Positions 15,602 through 17,996 of a stretch of 17,996 bases of DNA are shown here, piece by piece. The notes beneath the pieces are model-generated. The model was not told where the DNA came from. It searched no databases and saw nothing but the letters and a program-made list of their open reading frames with translations. Within the stretch, counting starts at the first letter, position 1, and every line of letters begins with the position of its first letter. This DNA comes from Acholeplasmataceae bacterium UBA5617 (GTDB lineage: Bacteria; Bacillota_I; Bacilli_A; Acholeplasmatales; Acholeplasmataceae). The stretch lies in contig DIKN01000005.1 of the NCBI GenBank assembly GCA_002424575.1, positions 1 through 17,996 of the forward strand, in the 5' to 3' direction. The translations under genes were made by a program, and so were the position numbers.

Positions 15602-16246
15602 ATGGCAAGAGTCCAACAAGTACAACCAGCCAACAAAAAAACACCGGTGAAAAGCACACCAACCAATCAACAGCCCAAGAGCAAACAAGAACTCTCAAAG
15701 ACCAGTGCAAAACATGAACCAACAAAAAATGAAATCATGTTTTTCCGTATTGGTATGTCCATTATTGCTTTAACATTGATTACGGTTGCCATTATATTCA
15801 CCATTCAATATTTCATGAATAAAGAGGAAGAAGAAGGTTTATTTGACGACTACATTCATTTGACAGCAAGTGAACTCACACAACTGACAGGTTATGATTC
15901 AAACTCGGGTGTTTACGGTGATTTCACATATTTTGCAGGTCAAGAAGCCTATGAAGATTTGTACGCACTAATCAACACGAACACCAAGATTTACATCTAT
16001 TTCTACAGCGCATCTTCACCAAACGATGAGATCGTCAATTTGATTAAAGATACAGATTGGGAAGGGAAAGCACTTTTCTTGGTCAACCTTGATCTTCAAA
16101 AAAATAATTTAGGTGGAGCTGCATTGAGCCATCTCAACCTTGATCTCAATCGATCCAATTTGCTTGTCACCTTCGATGTTGAAAATCAAACATTCTCAAC
16201 CGACATTCGTGTGACAGATATTGTCAGAGTACTTGGTCGAATCTAA
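15602..16246 (+). CDS. Membrane-anchored protein of unknown function, possible cysteine-free thioredoxin-like fold
   Basis: I do not recognise this 214-residue protein. The first 45 residues are polar and rich in Lys, Gln, Pro, Ser and Thr, probably disordered and cytoplasmic. A single membrane segment lies at about 47-71. The remaining 140 residues begin with an acidic stretch (KEEEEG, 74-79) and should lie outside the cell. The part KIYIYFYSASSPNDEIVNLI (129-148), followed by ALFLVNLDL and later LLVTFDVENQTF, resembles the beta-alpha-beta layout of thioredoxin-like proteins. In those proteins a CxxC would sit where SASSPND is found. The entire protein contains no cysteine, so redox chemistry by that site is excluded. 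It has its own promoter and ends just before a terminator, which makes it a single-gene unit. The fold call is inference only. Confidence 0.82.
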   Translation: MARVQQVQPANKKTPVKSTPTNQQPKSKQELSKTSAKHEPTKNEIMFFRIGMSIIALTLITVAIIFTIQYFMNKEEEEGLFDDYIHLTASELTQLTGYDSNSGVYGDFTYFAGQEAYEDLYALINTNTKIYIYFYSASSPNDEIVNLIKDTDWEGKALFLVNLDLQKNNLGGAALSHLNLDLNRSNLLVTFDVENQTFSTDIRVTDIVRVLGRI

Positions 16247-16255
16247 ACAAGAAAA

Positions 16256-16278
16256 CATAAAGGGCTCAGCCCTTTTGT
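16256..16278 (+). terminator. Intrinsic terminator after the membrane-anchored protein
   Basis: AAAGGGC (16259-16265) pairs with GCCCTTT (16269-16275) around a TCA loop. The T run is short and partly within the stem (16273-16276). It lies 12 nt after the preceding stop codon and before the tex ribosome site, so it probably separates the two, with partial readthrough possible. Confidence 0.65.
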
Positions 16279-16296
16279 GCTATTAAGGAGTCAACA

Positions 16297-17996
16297 ATGA
16301 ACGAAAACATATTATTAGACATTCAAAAAACATTAAGTATTCCACTCAAAAGTATCACCACGGTTCTTGAATTATTAGAAGAAGGGAACACGATTCCTTT
16401 CATCGCGCGTTATCGTAAGGAAGCAACCGGCGGACTTGACGAAGAACAAATCAATGAAATTTATAAAACGTGGGAATATCAAAACAGTTTACTCAAACGA
16501 AAAGAAGACGTCATCCGTTTAATTGATGAAAAAGGAATGCTCACAGAAGACTTAAAAAACGAGATTTTGAAAGCTCAAAAACTTGTTGAAGTTGAAGATT
16601 TATATCGCCCATTTAAAGAAAAGAAAAAGACAAAAGCAACCGAAGCGATGGCCAAAGGTCTTGAGCCCCTTGCCAATTGGTTGATGATGTTTACAAACGA
16701 TAACGTCATCATCGAAGCTAAAAAATTCGTAAAAGAAGATGTACCCACACCTGAAGAAGCCATTGAAGGTGCTAAGTATATCATCGCTGAAATGGTCTCC
16801 GATGATGCGAATTATCGTAAAGCACTACGTCAAGAAATGGTTAATCACGGTATGGTCATGACATCGATTAAAAAGAATGCAGTCGATGAGAAAAAGACGT
16901 ATGAAATGTATTATGATTATCAAGAAGCCGTCAACAAAATTCGTCCCCATCGTATTTTAGCCATCAACCGTGCAGAAAACGAAAAAGTGATTACTGTCAA
17001 GATTGAAACAGACCGAGAACGCATGATCGCTTATTTAGAAAGAAAAATCATGAAACGTGAGCAATCACCATCTGCAATCTATATCAAACAAGCTATTGAT
17101 GATGCGTTAAAGCGTTTAATCTATCCATCACTCGAACGAGAAGTACGCGCAGAACTTACTGAAAAAGGTGAAGAACAAGCCATCGAAATCTTCTCGGTCA
17201 ATCTTCAAAAACTTCTATTACAACCTCCCATGAAAGGTAAAGTCGTGTTAGGCATCGACCCAGCCTTTAGAACCGGATGCAAACTCTCTGTTGTTAACGA
17301 ACAAGGAACAGTTTTAGAGAAGGGTGTTATCTATCCCCATGAAAAAACTCTTGGAGGAAAGATTACCGATGAACAAATCAAAGAATCACAACGTAAACTG
17401 CTTCTTTTGATTAAAAAACATAAAGTTGAAATCATTGCCATTGGTAATGGAACAGCATCACGTGAAACGGAAGCCTTTGTCGCAGAATTGATTAAGACAA
17501 CGGGCATGAAAGTTCAATTTGTCATCGTGAGTGAAGCGGGAGCGTCCGTCTATTCAGCATCCGAATTAGCAAGAGAAGAATTCCCCGATTTTTCCGTTGA
17601 AGAACGTTCAGCAGCATCCATCGCAAGACGCTTACAAGATCCTTTATCAGAACTCGTTAAAATTGATCCTAAATCGATTGGTGTCGGTCAATATCAACAC
17701 GATGTAACGCCTAAGAAACTGAATGATCAATTAAACTTTGTTGTCACTCAAGCAGTCAACCAAGTTGGTGTCAACGTCAATACGGCATCGAAAGCACTTC
17801 TGATGTATGTCTCAGGTTTGAATAAGTCTACCGCAGAAAACATCGTTAAATTTCGTGATCAATCAGGTAAATTTATTCGTCGTGAAGATTTACTTAAAGT
17901 TCCTAAGTTGGGTGGAAAAACCTACGAACAAGCTATTGGATTCTTGCGCATTCCTGATGGTGATGAAGCACTCGATATGACTGCAGTTCACCCCGA
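16297..17996 (+). CDS. tex: Transcription accessory protein Tex (3' end cut by window)
   Basis: The frame is open from the ATG at 16297 to the window end, giving 566 residues; complete Tex is usually above 700. Tex is a nucleic-acid-binding protein related to eukaryotic Spt6. Visible regions are the N-terminal helical part with IPFIARYRKEATGGLDEEQI (33-52) and EVEDLYRPFKEKKKTKATEA (98-117), then the YqgF/RNase H-like domain starting at LGIDPAFRTG (318-327). IGNGTASRETE (382-392) and VSEAGASVYSASELA (411-425) follow, then the helix-hairpin-helix part (about 488-551). The C-terminal S1 RNA-binding domain would lie beyond the window. AAGGAG (16285-16290) precedes the ATG by 6 nt. No promoter was seen in the 50-nt gap, so transcription may depend on readthrough of the weak terminator upstream. 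Confidence 0.95.
   Translation, partial: MNENILLDIQKTLSIPLKSITTVLELLEEGNTIPFIARYRKEATGGLDEEQINEIYKTWEYQNSLLKRKEDVIRLIDEKGMLTEDLKNEILKAQKLVEVEDLYRPFKEKKKTKATEAMAKGLEPLANWLMMFTNDNVIIEAKKFVKEDVPTPEEAIEGAKYIIAEMVSDDANYRKALRQEMVNHGMVMTSIKKNAVDEKKTYEMYYDYQEAVNKIRPHRILAINRAENEKVITVKIETDRERMIAYLERKIMKREQSPSAIYIKQAIDDALKRLIYPSLEREVRAELTEKGEEQAIEIFSVNLQKLLLQPPMKGKVVLGIDPAFRTGCKLSVVNEQGTVLEKGVIYPHEKTLGGKITDEQIKESQRKLLLLIKKHKVEIIAIGNGTASRETEAFVAELIKTTGMKVQFVIVSEAGASVYSASELAREEFPDFSVEERSAASIARRLQDPLSELVKIDPKSIGVGQYQHDVTPKKLNDQLNFVVTQAVNQVGVNVNTASKALLMYVSGLNKSTAENIVKFRDQSGKFIRREDLLKVPKLGGKTYEQAIGFLRIPDGDEALDMTAVHP

Overview
This window is a tightly packed, single-strand (+) block of bacterial housekeeping genes. 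The family content and gene order fit a low-GC Gram-positive (Bacillota) or a wall-less relative using the standard code (Erysipelotrichales, Acholeplasmatales or Izemoplasmatales-like). Supporting points are the HprK-Lgt-PpaX trio, WhiA, PcrA next to LigA, and strong Shine-Dalgarno sequences. Several genes (pcrA, the second helicase, uvrA, hprK, whiA) end in TGA and Trp is encoded by TGG. That argues against the TGA=Trp mycoplasmas and spiroplasmas. I cannot name the species from sequence alone.

Layout: (1) 1-251, the 3' end of an unrecognised, extremely acidic protein, followed by a clear intrinsic terminator. (2) From a good sigma-A promoter at about 311-339, a run of eleven genes reaches acpS at 15532 with gaps of at most 38 nt or overlaps. 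In order they are glnS, pcrA, a second shortened UvrD-type helicase, ligA, uvrA, a YvlD-like membrane protein, hprK, lgt, ppaX, trxB, whiA and acpS (twelve coding regions including glnS). I see no convincing terminator between genes in this run. (3) A new promoter at 15550-15578 drives a membrane-anchored, cysteine-free protein of unknown function that ends at an intrinsic terminator. (4) tex, cut by the window end.

Functionally there is a DNA repair/replication module (PcrA, second helicase, LigA, UvrA) and a carbon-regulation/envelope module (YvlD-like, HprK, Lgt, PpaX). PpaX classically removes the pyrophosphate released when HprK dephosphorylates P-Ser-HPr. TrxB, WhiA and AcpS follow. No region longer than 300 nt lacks a gene. 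No tRNA, rRNA, CRISPR array, insertion sequence or phage gene was seen.

The most unusual items are the natural helicase that lacks the whole 2B region, a thioredoxin reductase without the usual NADPH-phosphate-binding arginine motif, a UvrA with one zinc-ligand cysteine changed to serine, and a palindrome laid over a -10 box before ligA. I found no convincing new multi-gene system. The region is mostly core genome, and the findings are departures within known families.
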